From the NCBI GenBank assembly GCA_022778715.1, contig JALFRW010000021.1, positions 23,977 to 87,976 on the forward strand: a stretch of 64,000 nucleotides of DNA, in the 5' to 3' direction. Under the pieces are notes generated by a model. The model did no database searches, was not told the origin of the DNA, and was given only the letters and a program-made list of their open reading frames with translations. Positions 1-8,586 of this stretch are shown here, piece after piece. The DNA comes from Ezakiella sp. (GTDB lineage Bacteria; Bacillota; Clostridia; Tissierellales; Peptoniphilaceae). Position 1 is the stretch's first letter. Each line of letters begins with the position of its first letter. Made by a program: the position numbers and the translations under genes.

Positions 1-313
1 ATTCCAATAATTCAATCTTTTTTAATTGTTTTTTAAACATATTTGTATAAGCTTAAAAAAATAATTTAAAATTATTTATAAATCAAACTTTATTAAATCT
101 TAATTTTTAAATAATTTACTCATAATAGTTCTATTAATTAATTGTCAAAAAAATTACACATAAAAGTACTTTTTCAACAAAAAATCCCCCGGTGAACCGA
201 TTAACCGGGGGACTGAAATGAAATATAAGACGTTAATGTTTAATTATACTTTTTGCTAAATATTCACACATTTCTTCGGCTGAACTTTTGCTTGTGAAAT
301 CTTACCAATAAAT
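1..313. other. AT-rich stretch without a recognisable gene
   Basis: No convincing open frame is seen. The only clear structure is the leftward terminator listed separately. On the minus strand, just past the YvrJ stop, about 22 codons (roughly 310 down to 245) stay open and read plausibly as protein, but with only an internal start codon. This may be the tail of a broken gene. Confidence 0.5.
179..212 (-). terminator. Rho-independent terminator of the YvrJ/amidase operon
   Basis: Arms TCCCCCGGT (185-193) and ACCGGGGGA (204-212) pair perfectly. Read leftward they are followed by a T run (A run at 179-184 on the plus strand). It lies about 100 bases past the YvrJ stop. Confidence 0.85.
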
Positions 314-457
314 CTATTGCTTCCTTTCAATCGTTGCCGTAAGCTTATTGATTGCATCTTTCAAACTCGCAAGCTCTGTGTTTACTCTTGTCAAAAGATA
401 AACAGAAATTGCAATTGGAAAGGCCTGATTGCCAATAAGCTCAAAAAATTCTTGCAT
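314..457 (-). CDS. YvrJ family small membrane peptide
   Basis: A 47-residue peptide starting MQEFFELIGNQAFP, with one hydrophobic segment (about residues 9-24) and a charged C-terminal half, as in the YvrJ family. The reading frame stays open further upstream, but the AGGAGG ribosome site lies 7 bases before the ATG at 457, so that is taken as the start. Length matches the family (about 45-55 residues). It follows the amidase gene and is probably co-transcribed with it. YvrJ proteins have no firmly known function; in Bacillus subtilis yvrJ lies beside a sigma-factor locus (sigO/rsoA), and a sigma-factor gene is close by here too. A holin-like role next to the amidase is possible but is inference. 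Confidence 0.8.
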   Translation of the reverse strand: MQEFFELIGNQAFPIAISVYLLTRVNTELASLKDAINKLTATIERKQ

Positions 458-468
458 TTTATCGCCTC

Positions 469-936
469 CTAAATCGCCCTTCGAAACGTTTTCCACTCCG
501 CCCAATCCTCATCAATCATCGACCTTGGACAAAGCTTTCCGGTAACATCGTAGTGGCGAACCACTCTCTCCGGAGGAATATTGTATTTAATCATTAGAAA
601 ATGCACGATACGAATTAGGTTTCCCTTCGCCGCAATTCGGTTGGAATCTGAATTCACACAAAGCTCCACCCCGACAGAATTCAAATTGTTGCAGCCATTT
701 CTTGATGTGCCATCACCACAGTGCCACGCGGCATATTTCGGATCAATAATCTGTACAATCTCACGATCGTCAACAAAATAGTGGGCGCTCCTGTTCCTAT
801 TGCCACCGGAAAAATACTTGTAATGATTAATTGCATTTGCTCCGGCATGATAATTTCCCGTATCATGCACCACTATAAAACTAATCGCATTGCCGTAACG
901 GCTGGAAAAATTGTAATTAATCGGACGAATCAGCAT
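469..936 (-). CDS. N-acetylmuramoyl-L-alanine amidase (amidase_2/PGRP fold)
   Basis: A 155-residue single-domain peptidoglycan amidase, expected to cut between MurNAc and L-Ala of the stem peptide. Residues around 24 (FIVVHDTGNYH) give the first zinc-ligand His; RHYDVTGKLCPR near residue 128-139 gives the second His and the Cys, the T7-lysozyme-type zinc set. The SAHYFVD motif is also present. There is no signal peptide, as in phage-type endolysins. Its start overlaps the end of the sigma-factor gene by 7 bases, so translation is probably coupled. The YvrJ peptide follows 11 bases after its stop. It could be a domesticated prophage lysin, because no other phage structural gene is nearby. Confidence 0.88.
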   Translation of the reverse strand: MLIRPINYNFSSRYGNAISFIVVHDTGNYHAGANAINHYKYFSGGNRNRSAHYFVDDREIVQIIDPKYAAWHCGDGTSRNGCNNLNSVGVELCVNSDSNRIAAKGNLIRIVHFLMIKYNIPPERVVRHYDVTGKLCPRSMIDEDWAEWKTFRRAI

Positions 937-1409
937 AAATCCATCGCACTCCTCATGCGATTAAGAGCCGTACGCTCCAAATAATAAACCCTCTGCTCAT
1001 TCACCCCCAAAGCTCCGGCTGTTTCTTTTGCAGACATATTGTCAAAATACCTAAATCTGATAACATCTCTCTCCTCGGAAGAAAGCCCTTCCATTAGCCG
1101 ATTAACCAAATCTCTGTTCAAATGCCCCTCAAAGGGATCGTTTCCGGCCTTCTTCTCGGCGGATTCTAAAGGCAAAGCCATGCGTCTGCGTTCGTACTTC
1201 TGCTTATTTATAAAAAAAGTGCGAAGTCTCACCTTTAAAAACCATCCCAAACTCACGCCCGTATCCTCATCATAATCATTCAAAGCACTGATAATCTCAA
1301 CTACACCGTCTTGATACAAATCCTCAAATAAATGCGGATAATTTGCATATCGTTGGATTGAACTGATAATTAGAGGTCGGTAAGCTTCCAATATTTTTTC
1401 TAAATCCAT
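930..1409 (-). CDS. Small sigma-70 family RNA polymerase sigma factor
   Basis: A 159-residue protein with a region-2-like N-terminus (residues 1-65; LFEDLYQDGVVEIISALNDY resembles the core-binding helix) and a region-4 helix-turn-helix at about residues 105-155 (LSSEERDVIRFRYF, then MSAKETAGALGVNEQRVYYL). No ECF anti-sigma partner is seen next to it. Its 3' end overlaps the amidase start. A perfect 9-base inverted repeat lies 56 bases upstream of the ATG and may be an operator. Alternative: an activator-like sigma-factor relative of phage type. The match to the sigma-70 superfamily is confident; the regulon is unknown. Confidence 0.85.
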   Translation of the reverse strand: MDLEKILEAYRPLIISSIQRYANYPHLFEDLYQDGVVEIISALNDYDEDTGVSLGWFLKVRLRTFFINKQKYERRRMALPLESAEKKAGNDPFEGHLNRDLVNRLMEGLSSEERDVIRFRYFDNMSAKETAGALGVNEQRVYYLERTALNRMRSAMDLC

Positions 1410-1464
1410 ATTTTACCTCCACAATTTTAAATTTCAGTTTTTTTTATTTTTAAATCGCGACTTT

Positions 1465-1489
1465 AAGTACAGAACCTGTATCTGTACTT
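1465..1489. promoter_or_regulatory. Inverted repeat upstream of the sigma-factor gene
   Basis: AAGTACAGA and TCTGTACTT are perfect inverted copies separated by 7 bases. The site lies 56 bases before the sigma-factor start in a 185-base gap. There is no T run after it, so an operator is more likely than a terminator. Confidence 0.5.
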
Positions 1490-1561
1490 CCTAAACATTA
1501 TACCAAAAGTGCATTAAAAACGCAATATAAATTCACATATATTTCATATTTTTAATAATTT

Positions 1562-1590
1562 AATGTCGGAGAGAAAAACTCTCCGACATT
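1562..1590 (-). terminator. Strong hairpin after the DUF2922 gene
   Basis: A 12-base perfect stem (AATGTCGGAGAG / CTCTCCGACATT) with an AAAAA loop starts 5 bases past the DUF2922 stop. The sequence after it on the minus strand is AT-rich but lacks a clean T run, so termination may be partial, letting some transcripts reach the sigma gene. Confidence 0.6.
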
Positions 1591-1594
1591 CAGC

Positions 1595-1810
1595 TTATTC
1601 ACCAAAAAGTACAGTTCTTTTAGTTTCAACCAACTGAGCCTTCACGAACTCCTCAAGCACACCATTTTTACCCTTAAAAACCCTGCTTGCTGCAATTGCT
1701 TCTCCCAAAGCTTGCGCATCGGACTGAGTGAGATTCTCCTTTACATCCGAAACACTCATCGTCTTTTTGGAACCGGAACCGTCTTTAAATCCTAATTCAA
1801 GTCTAAACAT
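1595..1810 (-). CDS. DUF2922 family protein
   Basis: A 71-residue protein beginning MFRLELGFKDGSGSKKTMSV, followed by the SDVKENLTQSDAQALGEAI segment typical of DUF2922. The family is small, has no known role, and is nearly always found beside DUF1659, as here (14-base gap). A ribosome site (GGAGG) precedes the start. It is likely co-transcribed with the upstream DUF1659 gene and stops at a strong hairpin. Confidence 0.8.
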   Translation of the reverse strand: MFRLELGFKDGSGSKKTMSVSDVKENLTQSDAQALGEAIAASRVFKGKNGVLEEFVKAQLVETKRTVLFGE

Positions 1811-1824
1811 TATTTAATTCCTCC

Positions 1825-2016
1825 TTATTGTAAAACCTTAATATCAGTTCTTCTGATCTCTTTCTTTTCCCCGGCAAGCACAGCTGCAAAAGCATCGCCC
1901 ACGGTCTTTAGTGCCACATCCCCCGCAGAATCTTCCACATTTGAAAAACTCTTGCTTCTCAAAACATCCTTGTCGTTCTTTGTCCCGACTTTCATAACCA
2001 CTGTTAATCTAACCAT
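1825..2016 (-). CDS. DUF1659 family protein
   Basis: A 63-residue protein with the diagnostic LRSKSFSNV segment of DUF1659 at residues 19-27. It is the first gene of a two-gene unit with DUF2922. GGAGG lies 6 bases before the ATG. Nothing in the sequence reveals a catalytic function. The pair is widespread in Bacilli and Clostridia, often near YvrJ and sigma-like genes, which matches this locus. Confidence 0.82.
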   Translation of the reverse strand: MVRLTVVMKVGTKNDKDVLRSKSFSNVEDSAGDVALKTVGDAFAAVLAGEKKEIRRTDIKVLQ

Positions 2017-2039
2017 TTCATACCTCCAAAATTTATTGT

Positions 2040-2053
2040 ACCTGTCGACCGGT
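2040..2053. promoter_or_regulatory. Palindrome in the leader of the DUF1659 gene
   Basis: ACCTGTCGACCGGT is a palindrome except for one position per arm. It sits between a possible minus-strand -10 (TATATA-type, about 2060-2068) and the ribosome site, a usual place for an operator. Confidence 0.35.
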
Positions 2054-2198
2054 TACACTTATATATATCCTGAGAAACGATTTTTTTGAATGTTTTTTTA
2101 ATTTTTTTTATTTTTAATAAAGTTCTATTTTGAATGTTATCTTAATATCCAAAATGACATTTTTGTTTTCAATGTTTCAGCGTAAGTTCCGACAAAAT

Positions 2199-2240
2199 AA
2201 AACTGCCTTGATATGTGAGAGCTTATCAAGACAGTTTTTT
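2199..2240. terminator. Bidirectional hairpin between DUF1659 and the SLH gene
   Basis: AAAACTGCCTTGATA (2199-2213) pairs with TATCAAGACAGTTTT (2224-2238) with one mismatch; a T run follows on the plus strand and a T-rich stretch on the minus strand. It backs up the stronger terminator at 2357. Confidence 0.6.
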
Positions 2241-2356
2241 CATCGAAATATTAAATTGTGATAAATTTGGCACTAAAATATGCGTATTAATGAGGCTCAA
2301 TAAGATTTATCGGAGAGTTTTCATACATTCGGTAATACTGCATTTTACCAATATGT

Positions 2357-2382
2357 AAAAAGAACCCCGAGGGGTTCTTTTT
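2357..2382 (-). terminator. Terminator of the SLH surface-protein gene
   Basis: AAAAAGAACCCC and GGGGTTCTTTTT form a perfect stem ending 21 bases past the stop codon, with T-rich sequence on the far side read leftward. Confidence 0.9.
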
Positions 2383-2403
2383 AAAACTAATTATTTATTT
2401 AAA

Positions 2404-5400
2404 TTAGTTGAGTGCTAATTTTAAAGCGATTGGTTCTTCAACGCCTTTTACCAAAACTTTAACAGTGATGGTTGCGTTTAAGTTTACTAAATCTTGAACT
2501 GTTTTAGTTGATAGTTCTACACCTTTTCCAAATAAGCTTCCAACTTTAGAGATAAATAGAGTTTTAATAGCATCTGTATTGTCAATATCAACAGGTCCAA
2601 TTTCTCCAACGTAAACTTTTTCAACTTGGTGTTCTTTTGCAAATTGAACTGAATTTGCAATTAAACCGGTACCTTTTACGTCTTTTAAGTCAGTAACTTT
2701 AAGAGTTTTAATTGAATTGTCTACTTTTAAAGTTGCAACTTTTGTATCTTTATCAAAAGAAATTGTTCCGATTGTAACATCTGCACCTGCTTTTTGTCCT
2801 TTGATTTCTCCAAGGCCGTTTACAAATGCTGCAGATTCGTTTAAGAATTCTTCAACAATGCGTTCTTCAACAGCTTTTTTGAATTCTTCTTCAAGAGCCT
2901 TTAATTCTGCTTCTTTAGTTGCTGCTGCTCTGACTAATTCTGCGTCTTTAGCGATTTCTTTATTGTAAAGATCTCTGGCATTAACAATAAGTTTATTTAC
3001 TTCATCAGGTGTCTTTCCGTCTGCAGCTGCTTTTGCTGCTGCGTCTACAGCGTTTTCAAATCTTTTCAATGTGTTCTTTTGTAGAAGATCTAATTCTACA
3101 GGTTTAACTTTAGGTGCCGGACCGTAAACAATAACATCAGCTTCATTGCCTGTTGCATATACATAAGCATATCTGTCATAGTCACCAAATTCTTTTGTAT
3201 ATCTTGACAAGTAATATCTGTGGCTTCCGCTTTCATTTTGGATAATGATTTCACCGTATTGTCCAACACTATTGAGTACATATCTACCTTGATCTGAAAC
3301 TTTTAAGATTTCTAAGAATCTTGCAGTCTTATCTTTAGCATCTTTAACTTCTCTGAATGCAACAACATCACCAATATTAGCTTTTTTGAAGTTTACATCT
3401 GAACGTTTGTCAATGAGGTATTCTTCATATTCGTTTCTATCGATTTGAATTCTTACTTTGTTCGAATAGTTGTCAATTCTATTAATGCGTCCGTATTGAA
3501 GTGATAATAAATCAACATCTTTTTCATTAGCGTCTGTGAAGATAATAATTTTTGCTAAATCATCTCTATTTCCATATAAGCCATATCTGTCGATTTCAAG
3601 TTCGTCTTCAACAAATTCTCTTAATTCTTTTTCATTTATAACAAATGCTTTGAGATCTTCATTATCTTTGTTGAAATTAAATACGTCAGTCATTGTCATC
3701 GAAACATTGTAAGGTCTTCCATTTTTATCTTGATTTACTACGAATACTTTTGTATCATCATCATATCTGTAGTCTATACCGCCAATTGTAACGTATCTTC
3801 CAAGTCTGTCTTGGAATTTTGCATCTTCAACATTATTCAACCAACCATTTTGTTCTCTTCCTTCGAAAGGTACAAATAAAGCAATCAAGTCAGCTTTTCC
3901 TTCTTCGCCTGCTACTGTGTAAACCAAGTCAAATAGTCTAAAGTCACGAGCTGCATATAAAGCACCAGTATTATCCCATTTATTGTTTACATAGAAACTT
4001 GTTCCTCTTACTACGTCAAGGTCGTATGCTTTTTCACCGTTTGGTGCGTAGAATGATGGATAGTTAGAATTGTAGCTCTTTACGAGTCCAACTGTGTCTG
4101 TGAATTTTTCAGCTGTAGCTACTAATTGAACATTTTCAGCAACGTCAAGTAATACTTTTACATTGTTGCCAACCATGTCATTGATGAGTCCTCTATTATC
4201 TAATCTTCTGTAGTGGTCATCATCATAAGCATATACTGATGCGAGATATTTTTCTGCTCCACCTTTAACTGAAGATAGCCAGTAGTTTTCATCGTTTTCT
4301 TTTCCTTCAAGAGTTATCCATTCACCATTTCTGTCAACGTAAGTTTTAACTAATTTTGATTCAATCTTAGCGTCTTCACGAACAAGTGTTACGCCGTCCA
4401 TCATGTGGATTACGTCATCTTTTGAGATGTCAGCTTTATCCATGTTGTAGAATCCTTTTTCAGCTGTGTAACCGATTACGATTGGAGCCGGAGTCATTCT
4501 GTCAACAGCGCCGTTTCTTTCGTCGTTGTAGTAGTAAACGTCTTTTCCTTCTCTCTTAACATCTGCAACAGGAGCAATGTCTTTCAATGCGTATGCGTCG
4601 ATGAACATTACCATACCGTCTTTAACTGTTAAACGAACAAAGTTCGGATCGATTTTCTTATCTGCAACAGCGTCTGCAAATGCTCTGTAGTTGTAGTTTG
4701 CAACTGATGAGTTTTTGCCTGTCAGATATGTTCTGTACATTCTGTCGTCATCTTCCGGTCTGTCTTTGTAGTCGTAGTATCTTTCGTCCACTCTTACATC
4801 GTAAGCAGTTCCGTCAACAACGATTTGTTTTCTTGTAGCTTCGTTTAATTCACCATAGATATAATCATATGTTTTTTCAACGTCAACTTTTACAAGATTT
4901 CCGTTTTCATCAACTGTAGCTTTGATAACTTTACCGAGTAAGTTTTCTGAATCTCCAAGAACTAATGTCTTGTCTCCGGATTTCTTTGTCAAATTGAACT
5001 TCATTTGTGTTCCGTTTTTTGCTGTGCCTCTGTTATCAACGCTGTTTGCTTCTTGGATAACTGATAGAACTTCAGCTTTGATTTCGTCAGCTTTAAGTGT
5101 TGATGTTCTGCTGTTTTCGAGAACAACCATTGAATATACATTGTATCTTCCGAAATCCATTGTGCTGATTGTGTTGTAAAGCATGTGGAACATGTTTTGT
5201 CTTGTTGCAGCTTGATGATAGTTTTCAATTGCTGGTAGATCTTTCATGAGTTTTAAGTCGTAAGCTTTTGCGATGTAGTCTACTGGGTATGTGAATCCAG
5301 TTGTGTCTTCGCCTAAGTATCTTACTAGAGTTGCGCAAATTTCAGCATATGAAATTGACTTTTCCGGTTGGAATGTTCCTTCCGGATAACCATTTACCCA

Positions 5401-5784
5401 GCCTCTTCCTGCTGCGTAGCTGATGTATCCTTTTGCCCAGTGAGCTTCATTCACGTCTGTGAATCTTCCGCCTAGTTGTTGCATAGCTTTTGCAACATCG
5501 TCTTTTCCGTCAAGACGTGCAAGAAGAGTTGTGAATTGTGCTCTTGTTAATTCTTTGTCAAGCATTAAATCTCCATGCTTGTCACCTTCTACATAGCCGT
5601 TGTCTTGCAAGAATTTCACATAGTCTGGTAATTCTGCTGGTTCAGCAACTTCTTCAGCTTCTTTTACTTCTTCAGTAGCTTCAGTTGTTTCTTCAGCTTT
5701 TGGTGCTTCTTCAGCAGCAAAAACTGAAACAGTGCTGAAAACCATGACAAGAGCTAGTAATAATGATAATAGTTTCTTGTTCAT
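2404..5784 (-). CDS. Large exported S-layer-homology (SLH) domain protein
   Basis: An 1126-residue secreted protein. A signal peptide spans residues 1-23 (hydrophobic LLSLLLALVMVFSTVSVFAA), then a Glu/Ala-rich linker to about 50. SLH-type repeats occupy about 55-205 (ELTRAQFTTLLARL; FTDVNEAHWAKGYISYAAGR; GYPEGTFQPEKSISYAEICA). SLH domains usually bind pyruvylated secondary wall polymers, so this protein is probably fixed non-covalently to the wall. Residues 210-900 are beta-rich and very Asp/Tyr-rich with no family I recognise; about 905-985 is a helical Ala/Glu-rich segment; the tail is beta again. The strong promoter and terminator and single-gene unit suggest high expression, possibly the main surface layer. 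AGGAGG lies 11 bases before the ATG. Confidence 0.85.
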   Translation of the reverse strand: MNKKLLSLLLALVMVFSTVSVFAAEEAPKAEETTEATEEVKEAEEVAEPAELPDYVKFLQDNGYVEGDKHGDLMLDKELTRAQFTTLLARLDGKDDVAKAMQQLGGRFTDVNEAHWAKGYISYAAGRGWVNGYPEGTFQPEKSISYAEICATLVRYLGEDTTGFTYPVDYIAKAYDLKLMKDLPAIENYHQAATRQNMFHMLYNTISTMDFGRYNVYSMVVLENSRTSTLKADEIKAEVLSVIQEANSVDNRGTAKNGTQMKFNLTKKSGDKTLVLGDSENLLGKVIKATVDENGNLVKVDVEKTYDYIYGELNEATRKQIVVDGTAYDVRVDERYYDYKDRPEDDDRMYRTYLTGKNSSVANYNYRAFADAVADKKIDPNFVRLTVKDGMVMFIDAYALKDIAPVADVKREGKDVYYYNDERNGAVDRMTPAPIVIGYTAEKGFYNMDKADISKDDVIHMMDGVTLVREDAKIESKLVKTYVDRNGEWITLEGKENDENYWLSSVKGGAEKYLASVYAYDDDHYRRLDNRGLINDMVGNNVKVLLDVAENVQLVATAEKFTDTVGLVKSYNSNYPSFYAPNGEKAYDLDVVRGTSFYVNNKWDNTGALYAARDFRLFDLVYTVAGEEGKADLIALFVPFEGREQNGWLNNVEDAKFQDRLGRYVTIGGIDYRYDDDTKVFVVNQDKNGRPYNVSMTMTDVFNFNKDNEDLKAFVINEKELREFVEDELEIDRYGLYGNRDDLAKIIIFTDANEKDVDLLSLQYGRINRIDNYSNKVRIQIDRNEYEEYLIDKRSDVNFKKANIGDVVAFREVKDAKDKTARFLEILKVSDQGRYVLNSVGQYGEIIIQNESGSHRYYLSRYTKEFGDYDRYAYVYATGNEADVIVYGPAPKVKPVELDLLQKNTLKRFENAVDAAAKAAADGKTPDEVNKLIVNARDLYNKEIAKDAELVRAAATKEAELKALEEEFKKAVEERIVEEFLNESAAFVNGLGEIKGQKAGADVTIGTISFDKDTKVATLKVDNSIKTLKVTDLKDVKGTGLIANSVQFAKEHQVEKVYVGEIGPVDIDNTDAIKTLFISKVGSLFGKGVELSTKTVQDLVNLNATITVKVLVKGVEEPIALKLALN

Positions 5785-6115
5785 AAGTCTTATGACCTCC
5801 TAATTTTTTTGATCACAGCCCAAAACGGACCATTGTGACTGATATTATTATATCAGCGGACACATTTAATTTCAAGTTGTTAACTTCATTTGTAATAGAA
5901 GTGTAATATTAAAACATTTCCGCTTTTCCCGACAATGTTTTCTTATCGGATTTGTTTTTATTATAACCGACTTATGTTACACGCATATTACACTATCATT
6001 AATTGACCGTTACATATTATAAAATTCTCTTTTTTTACAAATATCCTCTCTCAATTTCTATTATAAATATTTTTTTATTGTTAATACTTGATCGTTTTAT
6101 AAAAAAATAACCGGT
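5785..6115. other. Promoter region of the SLH gene and upstream AT-rich spacer
   Basis: A 331-base gap. The first 90 bases hold the SLH gene leader and promoter. The rest is AT-rich with several TTACAC/GTGTAA-like words around 5900-6000 and no open frame. Confidence 0.6.
5847..5875 (-). promoter_or_regulatory. Sigma-A-type promoter of the SLH gene
   Basis: Read leftward: TTGAAA (5870-5875), 17 bases, TATAAT (5847-5852). Predicted leader is about 55 bases. TGATAT/ATATCA overlaps the -10 as a short inverted repeat. Confidence 0.85.
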
Positions 6116-6130
6116 TTATATTCCGGTTAT
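6101..6130 (-). terminator. Terminator overlapping the DHHW stop
   Basis: ATAACCGG (6107-6114) and CCGGTTAT (6123-6130) flank the stop codon in the loop; a T run follows on the minus strand. Confidence 0.8.
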
Positions 6131-7099
6131 AATTATCGATTTGTCGTATTTTTCAATCAATGCTTCAAAGTTACCGCTAAAAAACCTGGTATCAATCACT
6201 TTAATATCTCCATATCTTTCTGCAAAAAAACCGATATACGGGTTTGCAAATGAGTCTTTTAACAGTAGCAGTGATTTGTCTCCCTTTCCCTTTATGTCGA
6301 GTTCGGGGTAGTTTCCGCCCATATAGCAAAGGTATTTATCAATTTTTGCGGTTCTGTTAAAATCTACAATTTTTTCATCTGTAGTTTTTCCGCCGATTTC
6401 AGTTGTAAAAGTGAGGTCAATCGTGTTTTTGTCATAGACCGCGATAAATGTGTCCTTTTTAATCAGTCCGCTTTTTCTGGATTCGCTGCCGCGAAATTCG
6501 CCGAAGCTTTCTGAGATTTGATATTCATTTATTCCAAAAGCCGAAAGTATTTTTTCCGCACCTTTTTCGTTGAGGTGATGGTCGCTTTTGTAGTAGTCGT
6601 CAATGGTTAAAATTTTTCTAAAGTCGATGTCGCTATATCCGCTCCATTTGTCGAAGCTTGCTTTGTAGTTTTTGTCAATTCCGGATTTTTTCAAGCTTAC
6701 CGGCAGCTCTGCATAGTAAAGTTTGTACGGAATCAGGTAAACGGAAAGGTTTTTATAGTTCTCTCTTTTTTTGATGATTGGCATTAAGCGGGAATTTTTT
6801 AAAGGCTTTTGAATTAATTCATTTTTCCCTATATATATATCGTCAATTGTTCGGCTGCCAAGCACGGTTTCTATATAAGAGTTTAAAGTCTTCATTTTTT
6901 CTTTGTGCGGTATATTATCGTCGACTGCACTTTCAAAGTCTTTTTGAAAGTCGCCTGAGAGTGCAGATTTTACCGTCAGCTTCGGCAGCGGAGCAAGATT
7001 TCTATTTTCAAATTCACTAAATCCGGCTTCGGAGGTCAGTGTGAGAATTCCAATTATGGATACTATTAAAAACGTGAGTATTAAAAATGTTCTTTTCAT
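6116..7099 (-). CDS. DHHW family protein (AlgX/AlgJ-like, SGNH-related)
   Basis: A 327-residue protein with one N-terminal membrane segment (residues 4-24), probably acting outside the membrane. The family-defining DHH appears as YYKSDHHLNEKGAEKIL near residue 168-184, and a late KDSFANP block near 283 resembles the catalytic Ser/Asp context of AlgJ-like acetyltransferase helpers. It starts 9 bases after the MBOAT gene with GAGGTG in front of the ATG, so the two form an operon. Families of this type work with an MBOAT to move acyl (often acetyl) groups onto extracellular polysaccharide; the substrate here is unknown. Slightly short for the family. Confidence 0.82.
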   Translation of the reverse strand: MKRTFLILTFLIVSIIGILTLTSEAGFSEFENRNLAPLPKLTVKSALSGDFQKDFESAVDDNIPHKEKMKTLNSYIETVLGSRTIDDIYIGKNELIQKPLKNSRLMPIIKKRENYKNLSVYLIPYKLYYAELPVSLKKSGIDKNYKASFDKWSGYSDIDFRKILTIDDYYKSDHHLNEKGAEKILSAFGINEYQISESFGEFRGSESRKSGLIKKDTFIAVYDKNTIDLTFTTEIGGKTTDEKIVDFNRTAKIDKYLCYMGGNYPELDIKGKGDKSLLLLKDSFANPYIGFFAERYGDIKVIDTRFFSGNFEALIEKYDKSIIITGI

Positions 7100-7108
7100 A
7101 TTTCACCT

Positions 7109-8467
7109 CTAGAATCTGAAATAAAGAAACGGATTAAAACTGCCGCTTACGAGTGCTGCAATTGATATGATAAAGGCAACCATAAGAAGAATAATTTGCA
7201 CGTACTCTTTTGATTTTGAGAAGAGTTTTTTTGGAAGCGGTGTTGAAAAGAGTGCGCCGATTATAAATAGCGCTATGTTTTGCATGATAAAGGACACTGT
7301 TTCGCCATTTACAAACGGTTTATTTTGAATCGTCGTGAAAAAGTTTGAAATCTCGACAAGGTTTGTGGCTTCAAAAAGCAGCCAACCAAGCATGACAAGT
7401 AGAAGTGTATATATGTGACCAAATGTTTTGTGGTGCTCAAGAAAATGTTTTAGCCAATATTTTTCTATTATTAGTAGTACAAAAAAGTAAATTCCCCATA
7501 GGATAAAATTGTAGTCAGCTCCGTGCCAGAAACCTGTTAGAAACCATACCACAAAGAGATTAAAAATATGACGTGCGGCACTCACTCTGTTGCCGCCCAT
7601 CGGAATGTAAACGTATTCTCTAAACCAACTGCCCAGTGAGATGTGCCATCTGCGCCAAAATTCGGTTATGCTTCCGGAAATATATGGAAAATTGAAATTT
7701 TCCGGAAAATGAAATCCAAGCATGCGCCCCATTCCGATAGCCATTTTGGAGTAGCCTGCGAAGTCAAAGTAGATTTGGAAGCTGAAGGCTACAAGCTTTA
7801 GAATTGCATATAGCCCTGACGATGCATCGGCATAGCTTGTGAGATTATATATTTCTCCGAATTTATTTGCGAGCATAATTTTAAGAAAAAGTCCACCAAT
7901 GAAAATTTTCATGCCTTCATAGTATGAATCGATACCATCATCACGCTCCACAAGCTCCGTTTCTATATCGGAGTATTTTACGATTGGACCTGCGATTAGT
8001 TGCGGAAAGCTTGTGACAAAAAGTCCGAAATCAATAGGCGACTGTGAGATTTTAACTTTTCCGCGGTAGCAATCAATGGTGTAGGAGAGAGTTTGAAAAG
8101 TGTAAAACGATATGCCAATTGGCAGTGCCAGGTTTAGCGGCGATATGTTTAAACCCAGTCCGCTTAGTATGCGGACAAAAAAGTTTGCGTATTTGAAGAA
8201 AAAAAGCAGTCCCAGGTTTACTACAATGCTTAAAATGAGTACGCGCTTTTTCTTTTTTTGCGATGCATTTTGCATCATTTTTCCGTTGTTGTAGTCGAAG
8301 AATGTGCTAAATATCATGACGAGCACGTAAATAGGTTCGCCCCAAGCATAAAAAAACAGGCTCGCCAAAAAGAGCCATAAATTTTTAATTTTTTTAGGGA
8401 GTATAAGGTTTACCAGGAATACAATTGGAAAAAAGTAAAATAAAAATAAGTTTGATGAAAATACCAT
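7109..8467 (-). CDS. MBOAT family membrane-bound O-acyltransferase
   Basis: A 452-residue polytopic membrane protein of the AlgI/DltB/PatA type. Conserved blocks include FPQLIAGPIVKY (154-165), FWRRWHISLGSWFREYVYIP (270-289) and WHGADYNFILWG (314-325), whose His315 is the expected catalytic residue. Such proteins pass an acyl group across the membrane to a partner that modifies a wall or capsule polymer. AGGAG precedes the ATG. The DHHW gene follows in the same operon and an SGNH hydrolase plus DUF4358 lipoprotein lie upstream in the same orientation. No dltA/C/D is present, so teichoic acid D-alanylation is not favoured. Confidence 0.92.
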   Translation of the reverse strand: MVFSSNLFLFYFFPIVFLVNLILPKKIKNLWLFLASLFFYAWGEPIYVLVMIFSTFFDYNNGKMMQNASQKKKKRVLILSIVVNLGLLFFFKYANFFVRILSGLGLNISPLNLALPIGISFYTFQTLSYTIDCYRGKVKISQSPIDFGLFVTSFPQLIAGPIVKYSDIETELVERDDGIDSYYEGMKIFIGGLFLKIMLANKFGEIYNLTSYADASSGLYAILKLVAFSFQIYFDFAGYSKMAIGMGRMLGFHFPENFNFPYISGSITEFWRRWHISLGSWFREYVYIPMGGNRVSAARHIFNLFVVWFLTGFWHGADYNFILWGIYFFVLLIIEKYWLKHFLEHHKTFGHIYTLLLVMLGWLLFEATNLVEISNFFTTIQNKPFVNGETVSFIMQNIALFIIGALFSTPLPKKLFSKSKEYVQIILLMVAFIISIAALVSGSFNPFLYFRF

Positions 8468-8557
8468 TGGTTCTCCTAAAAATATATTTTGCTGTTTTTC
8501 TCATTAAGTATGCCATAATATACAGACAAAATATTTAAGCACACACTATTTTATATC

Positions 8558-8579
8558 AAAAAAGGCGCCTTTGGCACCT
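8558..8579 (-). terminator. Terminator between DUF4358 and MBOAT genes
   Basis: AGGTGCC/GGCGCCT on the minus strand (8563-8569 and 8573-8579, one G-T pair) followed by a T run, 8 bases past the DUF4358 stop. It separates the SGNH-DUF4358 unit from MBOAT-DHHW, at least partly. Confidence 0.8.
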
Positions 8580-8586
8580 CATTTTA

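Noticed and set aside
245..310. Short open minus-strand frame after YvrJ
   Set aside because: About 22 codons without a usable start; at most a gene remnant.
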